A stretch of DNA of 64,000 nt, from NCBI GenBank assembly GCA_944990035.1, contig CALYLX010000098.1, forward strand, positions 372,001 through 436,000, written 5' to 3'. The first letter of the stretch is position 1; each line of letters begins with the position of its first letter. Origin of the DNA: Clitopilus passeckerianus. Its lineage: Eukaryota; Basidiomycota; Agaricomycetes; Agaricales; Entolomataceae. Shown here one piece after another: positions 33,197 to 44,100 of this stretch. Both the position numbers and the translations under genes were made by a program. Under the pieces are notes generated by a model that did not search any database, was not told the DNA's origin, and was given only the letters and a program-made list of their open reading frames with translations.

Positions 33197-34522
33197 CAGG
33201 ATATAGGTGTACAACCCATCCAATGCAGGGGTTAGGCCGTCCGGAACGCGTTCGCAGTTCTCAGGATCGAGCTTGAGAATCGCATCCAGACTGGGCCTCG
33301 GATTGCTACCAGGAGTGTTGAGGTACTTCATCACGACTGCAGGGTATGCAAAGGATCCTTGCGACCGAGTCACGAGAGTCTGTATGGCCTGTGATGGGGG
33401 CCAGAACGTGTTGTTGAGCCACGAATACGACGTCTTGATCGACATAAACTCCGAACGCAGGAACACCTCGATATCCTCGTCGTTGTTTCGTTGTTTATCA
33501 AGGTCCAGGTGGATGGCGGAGGAATTAAGTAGGTGTCGAGCAAATGCTTCTTCAATCTGGAGGCCACCCCGACTGGTTAACAGGAACTTGAGCGGTAGTT
33601 GGTGTTCTGTGATGGTCTGGCCTAGAACATCCAGAAGCTCCCGCCGATGATCCACTCTGACGAGCTCGTCGACTCCATCCAAAATAATGATCTTGGGGGC
33701 GATGGAGAATGAATGTTGTGTGGGGAGGTCTTCGAGCGGATGAGCAACGAGGCTCTGAACCTGATCCGATAGAGACCTGCTGAATATTTCCGGGTCTGCC
33801 TCGATGGTTTTGCCAACATGGCTGCTATATCCCGGGAAGCGACGTGCAAGCTGGCTGGCGATTGTGACAACAGCAGATGTCGTTTCGTCAAGTCCAGGGG
33901 TAATTTGGGAGAAGAACAGGGTTGCACCAAGTTTTCCTTGCTCGTCCCACTGCTCGGCAATGGTTTGGGCTATAGTAGACTTTCCGGTTCCCGGCCCTCC
34001 TGATAACCAGAAGATCGGTGACGAAATATTCGAAATGGGTCCTTTGGACCAATCATGGAGTTGTTCCAATACGGAGAGGCAGGTATTGGGGTGACAACGT
34101 GGTGCATTGAGGCGTTCTGCAGAATCATGCGATGCGCCTGCGACAGCACGCTTTTCAAGAATTGATAATCCTTCTGCGTGGCAAATAATGAGGAAGGGCT
34201 ACAGTAGCAGGGCGAGAGAAGGAACCTTACCGAAACTTTGCCGTTCAGCATGACTTGGAGTATCAAACTGCTGTCCTCGGAAGGACAACACCACCCATAT
34301 GCCTAAGACGACACCTATTAGAAGGAGGTGAATGCGGCCATCACCTAAAAGTGAGCTTGAGTTAGTACATTTGAGCACATGTTGGAACCTGGACATACCG
34401 AGCCTCTTCAGTGTCTTCACAAGCTGCTTTCTGCGAATATCACCAAAGGTGTGGCAGCGTGGTGATTGAGGACGCTGGTCATCCACAGGTGGGAGAGGTT
34501 TATTCGCAGAAGCAGGTGGCAT
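32322..34522 (-). CDS. NACHT-domain STAND NTPase with an N-terminal membrane segment
   Basis: Exons 34522-34399, 34344-34231, 34173-32534 and 32477-32322 give 677 residues in frame. The N-terminus is basic (DIRRKQLVKTLKRLG), followed by a hydrophobic membrane segment (IHLLLIGVVLGIWVVLSF). The linker has RLNAPRCHPNTCLSVLEQL, typical of mushroom NACHT proteins just before the NTPase. Then come GGPGTGKST (Walker A), KIIILDGVDEL (Walker B) and LKFLLTSRGG (sensor-like). The rest is helical without recognisable WD40 or ankyrin repeats, and a short hydrophobic stretch (LQLYQILLYLVL) lies near the C-terminus in exon 4. The 3' half lies in duplication block B. STAND proteins of this type act as sensors in fungal non-self response; the ligand is unknown. 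The last intron (gttcgg ... ccatctag) is inferred from frame and from block A. Confidence 0.82.
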
Positions 34523-34982
34523 ACGAGGAGAGGAAAGGGCTTCTCCGGATACGGTGAGTGCTGCGTCGCAATATGTGTTACTTTATAGCAGCATGAGGCT
34601 TCAACATGACTTCTGGGTCTTGCAAACACACGGTTGGAGTTTGAAGGAGTGTGAAGAGTCTTCCGCCCAGTATAGCAGTCGCGTTCCATTCATAACAGGA
34701 CACGCTAGTTTATGAGAAAACTGTGATTGTGATAGTCAGTCCCACCAACGATTATCGACATTTCCAGTGTCATACCTTCTCCATTTCGATGTATCACTCG
34801 CAGAGATACGTAGTAGCCCCTCGATAGCCCTACTTTCACCATTTATTTAAGTGATATGCCCAAGATTCCCATCTTAGGTGCAACATTGCAAGAGTGTGCT
34901 AATCGCGTGCCGATCATGTTATAGAAAAACGTTTCGCCATCGGCACCCAGGCGGATTGACCGTTAATTCTAAGACAAGATTA

Positions 34983-35587
34983 TCACTGCATACTTTGGTT
35001 TCTTCGGTGCCCTGCGTTGCATACGTTGTGGCAAAAATCGTAGTAGCCTGAGGTCTCAAGGCAGGTTCGAACTTCTAGGAATTCGAGGGCGGTTCGCCGG
35101 TCGTCTTTGGGCTTATTTGCACATCTTTGTTTCAAGGGCTTATGCATAATATTAAGCGGACCGAGCCGCCGCACAGCGGCCGACCACCATCTCCAGCAAG
35201 TCCAAAAGCATTTTGCAGTGTTCAAGGGTCTTCCTCTGGCTTTGCGTTGAAAACAGATACCATGGAAAGGCACTAACCAACTCCCAAGCCGTCGAAAGCT
35301 CCTGGACCTGGATAAGAGTCGGCAGGCGCTGCAGTAAACCGTCAATACTTGTGTTTGAGTCAACCTCGAGTTGAAAGCCAAATCCTCGTTGATTTCATTT
35401 TCAATTGAGCAACAAGCAACAAGCTGATCCATGAGACGTGTAAGTCAAGCATCGAATCTACACTGAATACCTCGGAAAGGAACTGGATTGACAATGACAC
35501 CCCGTAGGGAAACATGTTTCCAATGCCAAGAGTGACTTGGCGACTTGGTAGTCGTCTTGTCAAGACACTCGATTCCGCAGGGCGCAA
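34983..35587 (-). pseudogene. Unidentified decayed coding remnant
   Basis: Within the 1.2-kb gap between the NACHT gene and the first membrane protein gene, coherent helical peptides appear in changing minus-strand frames: LMDQLVACCSIENEINEDLAF, then GLLQRLPTLIQVQELSTAW with WELVSAFPWYLFSTQSQR and HCKMLLDLLEMVVG. The frame changes around 35380 lack obvious introns. The composition is reminiscent of the C-terminal half of fungal transcription factors, but I cannot assign a family. The rest of the gap (34523-34982, 35588-35723) shows only expected promoter sequence. Confidence 0.3.
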
Positions 35588-35723
35588 ATCCCCCTTATTT
35601 CCAAGCTGTACTTGAGCTTTGAGGCTCTACAGATCTCAGCTCCGAATTTAGTGGCGTTGCAACTACATGCAAGTGGCTTAGGGCGCCTGCCAAACAGAAA
35701 CCCGCTGGCCTTTACATCCCACC

Positions 35724-37859
35724 ATGGTTGTAGTGTCTTCTGTTCTCAAAGTCAATGAGGTCGCCTTCATTGTTCGCGTCGCCATTCAAATTCTGGCTTT
35801 TGGCGGGACATTCCTCCTCACCCTGATCATTCTTGGAGCTGCACCACGAATTGCCCCAATCGAGACACATGATATCCTCAATAGAATTGTTGGTCAAGCC
35901 ACATACACGACCTCCTCGTTGTTATGGCTAGTGCGACGCCTCAGGACCCCAAAGTCCAAACAACCACCCTCCCTCTACCTAGGAATCGCAATATTCCTCT
36001 TCCTCGCGTACACGCTATTCGTCAGCCTGTCTGACATCGGCGTCCTAGGATTCTACGAATGCCATGTCCCCTTCCCCGATACCTCTGGGTATCCAGCATC
36101 TGTTGCATCGGACCAGGACGCTCTCAGCGTCGTCCAGTCAAACCTCCTCTCCAAAAGTGACCCAACCACTATACGCTCATTTAGATGTAACGCGGCGGCT
36201 GTTCGCACCTTTGGTACAAGCATACCTCAATCCGTCTGTCAGTCTTGGCAGAATTCAACGTTTGGTGAATCAGCAGCATTCAGAGATCTCAATGCCACCG
36301 ACAGCGACGTTTTCATGCCTCGACAAATGACCCATTTCGATCGTAAGGACGGACTATACACCAACTCCTTCGTTCGGCGGATAGAGGGAGCCAGGGTGAC
36401 TGCTCCCATTCTGAAGAATGGCCTTGCAATAGAGCCACACAAGACTGGGGTCCGGGTCGTTGCTGGTGTCCCGCATCTCGCACCCAACCAGACTGTCGTC
36501 ATACCCAAAACCATTGCTATCGAGGCAGATGTGGGGTGTATGTCTCTGGGCATTCCGTCCCTGCGCAACTTCGGTGGCAAGTTCAACGGGATGGAGGACG
36601 TTGCCTTCTACACGAATGGGACCTGGAGAAAATACGCAGGACCTGACTACCTTTACAACGTGCTCGAGAAGAGCGTGGATGAAGTACGGCAGCTTTTACG
36701 ACCTCTCTTCAATGAATCCGATGTCAACGCTGACGGTATCATCAACAACTACAACGCGACATTCTTGAACATGTACACTCTTTACGACAGTGTATCGGGG
36801 TACTACCTCCCTGGATCGGTGATCGATGGACTCCACATCCTTGATAACTGCACACAACGGCTTCACGAACAACTTGGAGTGGTTCCTCCCCCAATCACAG
36901 GAACAACAACATCTGCATTCAGACGGCCCGACGCATGTGGCTTTCTCCAGATTGGCGGCTCCGTTATGAACGGGACCGTCTACCAAGCTCTGGTCAAACA
37001 GATGTGCGCGACCGCCACCCAAGTGAACATGGTTGAAGCTACGATCCGAACGGATACCAATGGAACAATGTCCATGTCCCTCAATCGCCTTCCCAGCACT
37101 CTGAATATCGTTGATGCGAATTTCTGGGAAGTTGTCCATGACCTCGACGGTAGAACAGGATTAGGGGAACTCGACGGAATCCTGCGCTACACCTTGTCCG
37201 ACACCCCAGACGGTCCTACAACACATTTCGTCTACCAAGAGGCTTGGGAGGGCATGGTCGGCGGCGGAAACACCTTTGTCCATGGCCTCGGCAGCCCAGG
37301 ACTTGCAATCTCCCAGCTCGGTTCAAGGATGATTTACCTCAAAGACCGTTACGATAGCGAGCTGCTCCTGGGGACTCTCGACAGCAGCTACTATGTCGGG
37401 AACTTCACGGTGGACAGGCTAACACGGTGGGCGGGGGAGATGGGGGCTTCGTGGATATTGGGGAGCGTCGGGTATAACGGATGGGCAGCGAGGAATCTAC
37501 CTGAACTGACGATTGTCAGTACGGGCGGCAAACCGGCGACGTGTTTCCGTGGCGTTTACGGTCTGGCATTGCTGCCTCTTTTCCTGGTGGCAGCCATAAC
37601 GGTGGCGTGGATGCTTGCTATACTATTCAGGTCCTCGTTCTCGAGGGTCGGTGAGGTGAAGGAGCTTTATGCAGGCGTAGAGCCGTACAGGAGCATGGTT
37701 TCTACCGAGCCTCTGCCTTCGGGAACTCTACTTCTTTGGGAGAAAGAAATGGAGCCTCATTTGCAGGTGGTCTATCAAGGCCAGGTGGTAGAAGGCCACG
37801 GAGGGGAAACCTTGGCCGAGTATATGAAGGACAAACCCCTAGAATTCACTAAATCATAA
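35724..37859 (+). CDS. Large predicted membrane glycoprotein of unknown function, copy 1
   Basis: Intronless, 711 residues, starting in a CACCATGG context. Two hydrophobic segments near the N-terminus (about residues 12-40, with VAIQILAFGGTFLLTLIIL, and about 86-108, with LGIAIFLFLAYTLFVSL), then a long cysteine-containing region with many N-glycosylation sites (QNST, LNAT, PNQT, YNAT, MNGT, TNGT, VGNFT), then a C-terminal membrane segment (LALLPLFLVAAITVAWMLAIL) and a cytosolic tail of about 70 residues. I recognise no domain. A tandem paralogue (38312-40432) shares length, TM layout and blocks such as EADVGCMS, RLPSTLN, LGSPGLA/GSPGH and TRWAGEMGAS. Function unknown; a cell-surface role is inferred only from topology. 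Confidence 0.85.
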   Translation: MVVVSSVLKVNEVAFIVRVAIQILAFGGTFLLTLIILGAAPRIAPIETHDILNRIVGQATYTTSSLLWLVRRLRTPKSKQPPSLYLGIAIFLFLAYTLFVSLSDIGVLGFYECHVPFPDTSGYPASVASDQDALSVVQSNLLSKSDPTTIRSFRCNAAAVRTFGTSIPQSVCQSWQNSTFGESAAFRDLNATDSDVFMPRQMTHFDRKDGLYTNSFVRRIEGARVTAPILKNGLAIEPHKTGVRVVAGVPHLAPNQTVVIPKTIAIEADVGCMSLGIPSLRNFGGKFNGMEDVAFYTNGTWRKYAGPDYLYNVLEKSVDEVRQLLRPLFNESDVNADGIINNYNATFLNMYTLYDSVSGYYLPGSVIDGLHILDNCTQRLHEQLGVVPPPITGTTTSAFRRPDACGFLQIGGSVMNGTVYQALVKQMCATATQVNMVEATIRTDTNGTMSMSLNRLPSTLNIVDANFWEVVHDLDGRTGLGELDGILRYTLSDTPDGPTTHFVYQEAWEGMVGGGNTFVHGLGSPGLAISQLGSRMIYLKDRYDSELLLGTLDSSYYVGNFTVDRLTRWAGEMGASWILGSVGYNGWAARNLPELTIVSTGGKPATCFRGVYGLALLPLFLVAAITVAWMLAILFRSSFSRVGEVKELYAGVEPYRSMVSTEPLPSGTLLLWEKEMEPHLQVVYQGQVVEGHGGETLAEYMKDKPLEFTKS

Positions 37860-38311
37860 TTACTAGATTTTATTTCTTTTGGGTCTGCGTTATATCTCTT
37901 GTTCTCGCAATACCATATATCGACGAAATCTTCCATGAGCACATTTCGTTGACTTTGTAAGTTCTCCGCCTCTGTCGGGAGAGTGTCCAGCGTGGGATCA
38001 TGATTTGGTGTTGCCACGCCTTGGCGCTTTATGCCAATCTGCCACGACTGGAATGGTTGCGACACTTGCCACGGGCACGTTGCGCCAACGACGTCCCTGC
38101 CAGAAGTTCTTACCTTCACAATCGTCAACCATATATCCCGAAAGAGTTAACAGCGGTGGCGCTAAAGCTTCACTGATGTGTACTTCGATGAGCGTCCGTT
38201 CGTCATGTTGCCAAGACGTCCCAATGGTCCGGTATCGATACTTGGTCGCGAAGCCAGAAGAATCCAACTTCCACGCCCACATTTCCGGGTGGTGGTGCGC
38301 GAGAGGGCACC
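37860..38311. other. Intergenic between tandem membrane-protein genes
   Basis: 452 bases that should contain the 3' UTR of copy 1 and the promoter of copy 2. Short frames on both strands have no recognisable content. Confidence 0.5.
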
Positions 38312-40432
38312 ATGCTTGTATCTTCGACACTTAGCATTGGTCAAGCCACCTTCATTCTTCGTATACTCATCCAAGGCCTCTTTTTTGGCGGACTCTTTCC
38401 GCCGGGTTATATCATCTTCGCTCATGCCCCTCGCATCGGAGCTGCGCAGACGCACGATGTGTTGAATCGCCTCGCAGGCCAAATAACCACGACAGTATCC
38501 TCAGCAAAGTGGTTGTTCTGGCGCACAGCCGGGAAGAGCAAGGGACACCCACCATCCCATGGGCTCACGCTCGCAATCGCTCTCTTCCTATTTTACGCCA
38601 TTTTCGTCAGCATAAGCGACATTGGCTTTATTGGATTCCATTCGTGCACCATTCCCTACCCTGACCGCATTGACTTTCCTGCATCGGTCAAATCAGACCA
38701 GGACGCACTGGAGACAATCCAGTCAATCCTAGTCAATCCTATCGATCTTCCACTGGGGAAACATTTTCGGTGCGACAGCTCTGAGGTGTTCACCGAGGGA
38801 CCCAATGTCACACTCACAGCTTGCAATGCATGGAAAAACTCCACATACGATGACCCTACGGCATTCCGCGACCTGAACACCACCGACTCCGACTCCCTCA
38901 TGCCCCGACGTCTGCTAGTACCAGATAAGAAAGAAGGCTTCTATATGAACTACATTGTTCGTCACATTGAAGGGGCGCGAACCACTATACCGACGATTGC
39001 GAACGGTATATCCGTCGTGCCACACGCTTCAGGCGTCCGTGCTGTCTTTGGAGTCCCCAAACTCTCTGCCAACGAGAGCGTCTACCTTCCAAAGACCCTC
39101 GCCGTTGAGGCTGATGTCGGTTGCATGTCAACTGGTATCCTTTCGGAGAAGGATATGCTCCTCGTTTTGACGGGTGAAACGACCTTTCTTAATGTCTCTG
39201 CCAGTGAGGGCTGGCGTACCTATAGCGGGCCGGACTACCTTCGTGATGCCTTGACACGCAGTGTTGATAAGCTGCGAGAGTATGTCAAACCTATGTTTAC
39301 TGAAACATCCACGGATGGGTCGCTGTACACCCTCAATACCACATTTACGAACATTTTCAACCCCTATGACAGTGTCTCCAACTATCACTTCCCCTCGCTT
39401 CTCCCCGACGAATATGAAGACTCGGTCCTTGGAAATTGCAGCCAAGATATTATGCGCCAACTAGGCATTCCAACCCCTCCGAAGGCTAGGAAAGCCTATC
39501 CATCCTATTGCAACCTGTTGCAAGTTAGTGCTTCATTGATCAATACGACCATTAAATCGGGTTTACGGAAGCTCATCTGTGCCACAACTACCAACCTCAC
39601 CATGGTCTCCGCCACCCTCCGAGCAGATTCGAATGGAACAATATCGATGGATATAACTCGCCTTCCGAGCACCCTAAACACCGTCTACGCAGACTACTGG
39701 CAACTTCGAACAAATGTCTCCGGCTTCGACCCCGGAACTCTCGTCTACGATTGGTCAGACGAGGTTCTCCGCTACACCCTTTCCGACGACCCAAACGGCC
39801 AGGTCACGCACCCAATCCTCCAGGATGCCGTCGGCATAGATTCCAACAGCATGGTTGGGGGAGCGGGCAGCCCAGGCCATGTTTTCTCTAAGCTTGGGAA
39901 TCGGATGCTCAAGGTCGGCCTCTCAACAGAAACCCAACTTGGGCTCCTCAACAATGAATTCTACAGCGGTAACTTGTCCCCTGCCAGGGTGACGCGTTGG
40001 GCGGGAGAAATGGGAGCATCATTTCTGTTAGGGAGCTTGGCGTACAATGGATGGGTTGCCAGGAATAGTCCCGCGCTTACGGTTATCAGCTCAGGTGGGA
40101 AGCCTGCAGCATGCTTCAAACCACCGTACGGGCTTGCTTTTCTGCCCCTGCTACTTGCAGCAACGATTATCCTGATTTGGACCATCGTGACTCTCGTCAA
40201 GGCGCCATTGAAGCTGCACAATCAGCTGAAGGAGATGTATGGGGGTCTGGCACCATGCCGAGGTGCAATTGTACCAACAGCATTGTTGCCAGACTCTGCA
40301 CTAATTTGGGAGAAAGGTACAAGGGTACATTTGCAGGCCTTACAGGATGATGATGAAGAAGTGGTGGGAGATGCTCGGGTTGAGACTCTTGTAGAATTCG
40401 TAGAAAATAGTGAATCTAAATTTTTAACGTAG
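38312..40432 (+). CDS. Large predicted membrane glycoprotein of unknown function, copy 2
   Basis: Intronless, 706 residues, start CACCATGC. Same layout as copy 1: N-terminal hydrophobic segments (ILIQGLFFGGLFPPGYIIF, then LAIALFLFYAIFVSI), a long predicted lumenal or extracellular region with N-glycosylation sites (PNVT, KNST, LNTT, ANES, LNVS, TNLT, SNGT) and conserved cysteines, a C-terminal membrane segment (LAFLPLLLAATIILIWTIVTL) and a short tail. Blocks shared with copy 1 include HDVLNRLAGQ, SDIGFIGFHSC, HIEGARTT, EADVGCMSTG, RLPSTLNT, RYTLSD and TRWAGEMGAS. Both copies keep an open frame over 2.1 kb despite wide sequence divergence, which indicates both are under purifying selection. 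Family unknown. Confidence 0.85.
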   Translation: MLVSSTLSIGQATFILRILIQGLFFGGLFPPGYIIFAHAPRIGAAQTHDVLNRLAGQITTTVSSAKWLFWRTAGKSKGHPPSHGLTLAIALFLFYAIFVSISDIGFIGFHSCTIPYPDRIDFPASVKSDQDALETIQSILVNPIDLPLGKHFRCDSSEVFTEGPNVTLTACNAWKNSTYDDPTAFRDLNTTDSDSLMPRRLLVPDKKEGFYMNYIVRHIEGARTTIPTIANGISVVPHASGVRAVFGVPKLSANESVYLPKTLAVEADVGCMSTGILSEKDMLLVLTGETTFLNVSASEGWRTYSGPDYLRDALTRSVDKLREYVKPMFTETSTDGSLYTLNTTFTNIFNPYDSVSNYHFPSLLPDEYEDSVLGNCSQDIMRQLGIPTPPKARKAYPSYCNLLQVSASLINTTIKSGLRKLICATTTNLTMVSATLRADSNGTISMDITRLPSTLNTVYADYWQLRTNVSGFDPGTLVYDWSDEVLRYTLSDDPNGQVTHPILQDAVGIDSNSMVGGAGSPGHVFSKLGNRMLKVGLSTETQLGLLNNEFYSGNLSPARVTRWAGEMGASFLLGSLAYNGWVARNSPALTVISSGGKPAACFKPPYGLAFLPLLLAATIILIWTIVTLVKAPLKLHNQLKEMYGGLAPCRGAIVPTALLPDSALIWEKGTRVHLQALQDDDEEVVGDARVETLVEFVENSESKFLT

Positions 40433-41144
40433 TAGTACTGGACTATACGAAGGAACCTCTTTTCTGCAGATTTACTTAATGTGCCGCACCTTCTCAAAAA
40501 ATTTTGTTCAAAGTAAGTTCAAAGCTGGCCGCCAAGTTGCCACACCAGCCCGCTGCTGAGTGAGGTCTGAAAACATTCCCACGGTCTTCCGAGAGCAACC
40601 ACCACCATTGTACACACGCTCTTGACCTCCATAACGACATGGCTTCATCAAATGCTGTTCAATTCTCGCTCAAAAATAATCAGAGCCCATTTTTATCATG
40701 GAAATTCTATATGGCAGGCAACAAGCTGAACATTTGCTGGCTCGGAAGCCCAGAGTTCTCCGAGTTACCACCAGTTTGGGATTGAATTCGGCATTCAACG
40801 GGTCAAAGATGGCGGAGGTCTCGTTAGGCTGATTGGGGATTGTTGTCACCGTTGGGCGCCTATGATCACAGAACGGGCGTGACTGCGCCCTAGAATCGAT
40901 ATCAGCCTGATCTAGAACGTGCTTGACAACGAGGAAGCAGTCGTCGGAGCCCCTTTGTCTTTGGGCTTCCAATCGCTATCTTTTCGCCATCTTTCATCTG
41001 AACCCATTCCTGCCCAACCTGGAGGTGTACCTTTAAGGACAGGTCAGTCGTCTCATACATCAAAGTTACCTTCGACCTAATGATGATATCCCGTCACAGA
41101 AGCACACGCGGACGCATATCTTAACCCCCAATCGAACGAACATC
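40433..41144. other. Intergenic, with one small doubtful ORF
   Basis: 712 bases before the first ankyrin gene. A 48-codon frame starting ATGGCTTCATCAAATG at 40639 and ending at 40785 has no paralogue here and no recognisable motif; I do not call it a gene. The last part should be the promoter of the ankyrin gene. Confidence 0.4.
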
Positions 41145-44100
41145 ATGAGCAATCCTCTACACGACGCAATCGGTAAAGGGGATACCGCTGCGGTCCAGAA
41201 ACTGCTTTCATCGGGAACGGATGTCAATACGAAGGCCGCAGGAGGTATCACTCCCCTGATAGCTGCTTGCACAGGTGGACATAGCTCCATTGTCGATTTG
41301 CTGTTGAAGCAGGAGTTTGTCGACATCACCTGGAAGAGTGACAACGGAAATACCGCCCTTTATGCTGCAGTCATCAATGGCCACGAGTCCATCTTCCGGA
41401 CTCTCCTCACGCGGATTAGGTTGGAGACTATCGACATCAACGCCCGCCATATCAGCGGATACACGCTCCTCATAGGTGCAGCCGACAAGGGGTACCTGGC
41501 AATGGTGGAAACCATGCTCAAGTGGGACAAAATCGACATCTACGCACGGACCAACGCTGGCGGTAGTGCTCTTTACCTTTCCGCACTAAATGGCCACACA
41601 GATACTTTCCGAGTTCTGTGGAAGCGTGGTGGAAAGAGTATTGATGTTAACGCCCAGTATATCGACAAATATACCCTCCTTACGGCAGCCGCATCCAAAG
41701 GCCACGAAGAGATCGTTAAGATGATCCTCGAGCGGAAGGACATCAATTTCGAGCTGAAAACCAAATCTGGCAGCACCGCATATTATCTCGCTGCCAATTA
41801 TGGCCACGCCGGTATCCTTGAGCTGCTCCTCAATCGCCTCGGGGAGGATGCCAACATGAACGTCAGGTACTACAACAATCACACTATGCTTACGGCTGCC
41901 GTCACAAACAAGCACGAAGCCGTCGTGAAGATACTGTTGGAACGCAAGGGTGTTGACCTCACGGTCAAAGTGAACAACAAAGCCCCCATCTATACCGCTG
42001 CCACGGGCGGGGATGTCAAGATCTTCAGGCCGCTCCTGAAAGCCCTTGGCAAATCCCTTGACATCAATGCCCAATATCTCAACAACCATACGCTCCTCAC
42101 CTCCGCTGCAGAAAATGGCCACGAGGATATTGTCAAGCTCTTGTTAGAGCGCGACGACATTGACATCAATGCGAAAACGGTGTCAGGCGGCATCGCCCTC
42201 TATTTCTCGGCATTGAAAGGTCATACTTCGATCTTCCAGACTTTGCTCAAACATCATGGGGACGCGCTCGACATTAACGCTACCTACATCGACAAGTTCT
42301 CCCTCCTTGCCATTGCTACCTCCAAAGGCAATACCCCCATTGCCACACTCATCCTAGACCGGAAGGACATTAACATCAGCGTCAAGAATAAGGATGGGTC
42401 TACCCCCATGATCCTCGCAGCGTCCAATGGCCGCGACGTTATCCTCCGCCTGTTCTTCGAACGTTTCGGGGACGTCATTGATGTCAATCATCAGAACAAT
42501 ACTGGCCAGACGATGCTCATCGTAGCAGCTCAGAATGGGCATGAGGGCTGCGTCCGCATCCTCCTAGGGAGAAAGGACCTAGACATTGAGAAGAAGACCA
42601 ACGGTGGAAGCAACGCCATCTACTCAGCATGCCTTAATGGCTCGGCTGAAATCTACCGCCTTTTCCTACAGCGATACCACGACGACAAAATCAAGCTCGA
42701 CATGAATGCCCGCTATTTCAACGGGTATACACTTCTGTCAGCTGCTGTGCAGAAGGGTCATGAACCCCTTGCCCTGGAGATTATGCAGGACAAGTCGGTC
42801 GATCCTGGCGTCAAGAACACTAGCCATGGAACTGCCCTCTATTCCGCCGCTCTGAATGGCTGGATTGGCCTATTCCGTGCCATCCTCCAACGCCTGGGAA
42901 GCAAACTAAGTATAAATGACACCTACAACGACCAAACTACCCTTCTCACCGCTGCTGCATCTCGTGGACATGGCCCCATCGTGGACCTCATTCTGCAACG
43001 TTCAGACGTTGACCTGGAGATCAAGAACAAGTCGGGGAACACCGCCCTATACATGGCAGCTCTGAACGGTCATGATAACATCGTTCGTACCCTGTTGGGG
43101 AAGTCGAAAGTCAGCATCAACACTAGATACAACCTCGGTCAAACTGTGTTGATTGTCGCAGCAGACAAGGGTCACGAATCGACCGTCAGGTTGCTCCTTC
43201 AACAAAAGGGTATTAACCTGGAGGAGAAAACCAACGCAGGGGCCACCGCTCTCTACAACTCGGCCAAAGGAGGCTACAGCACCATTTTCCAGCTCCTCCT
43301 GTCGATGTCAAGCGTTGACATTAACACCTCATATGTTGACGGCAACACCCTCCTTTCCATCGCCTGCCTGAATGGGCACGATAACATTGTCAAGATTCTC
43401 CTTGATCGCGATGATGTCGACATTACCCAAAAGAACAAATTTGGATTCACTCCATTATATGCTGCAGCAATGCACAGTCATGCTGATGTCTTCTGGCGGG
43501 TTGTTGATGGGTTGACCGGTCGGAACGCGGATCTTGCGTCAAGAACGCTGCAATGCCACCGCTTACTCTTGGCGGCAGCGTCGCAAGGCCTTGAACCGGT
43601 TGTAAGGATGTTCTTGACCCCCATGAACGGCATTACGGTCAACCTTAACACTCGAGATTCGGCCGAAAAGACACCCCTCATTATCGCATCTTCCAAGGGC
43701 TTTGATTCCATTGTTCGTCTACTCAGCGAAGCAAACAAGGTTGACCTTAACGCTCAGGACAAGGATGGTTTCACACCCCTTCTTTCTGCCGTCAGGAGTG
43801 GTAACGAGACCACTGTTAAACTCATCCTCCAACGCCCCAACGTGAAGCACGGACTCAAGAATCGCGCGGGCGAAACAGCCCTCTATCTCGCATCAAAAGC
43901 TGGTCGCGACGACATCCTCAAGCACATCCTTCGACGAGAGCAGGTCGAGATCAATGCCCGCTTTGCAGGTGGATTCACCTCACTTTCTTCTGCCGCTGAG
44001 GCTGGTCACTCTCGTGTTGTCGAGACAATTCTCCAGCAGAAAGGAGTTGATATTGGCGTCAGAAATGATAAAGGGCAAACAGCTCTTCATTTAGCAGCTG

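Noticed and set aside
40639..40785. 48-codon ORF before ankyrin copy 1
   Set aside because: Too short, no motif, no second copy; could be noise or a retroelement scrap, with nothing to decide.
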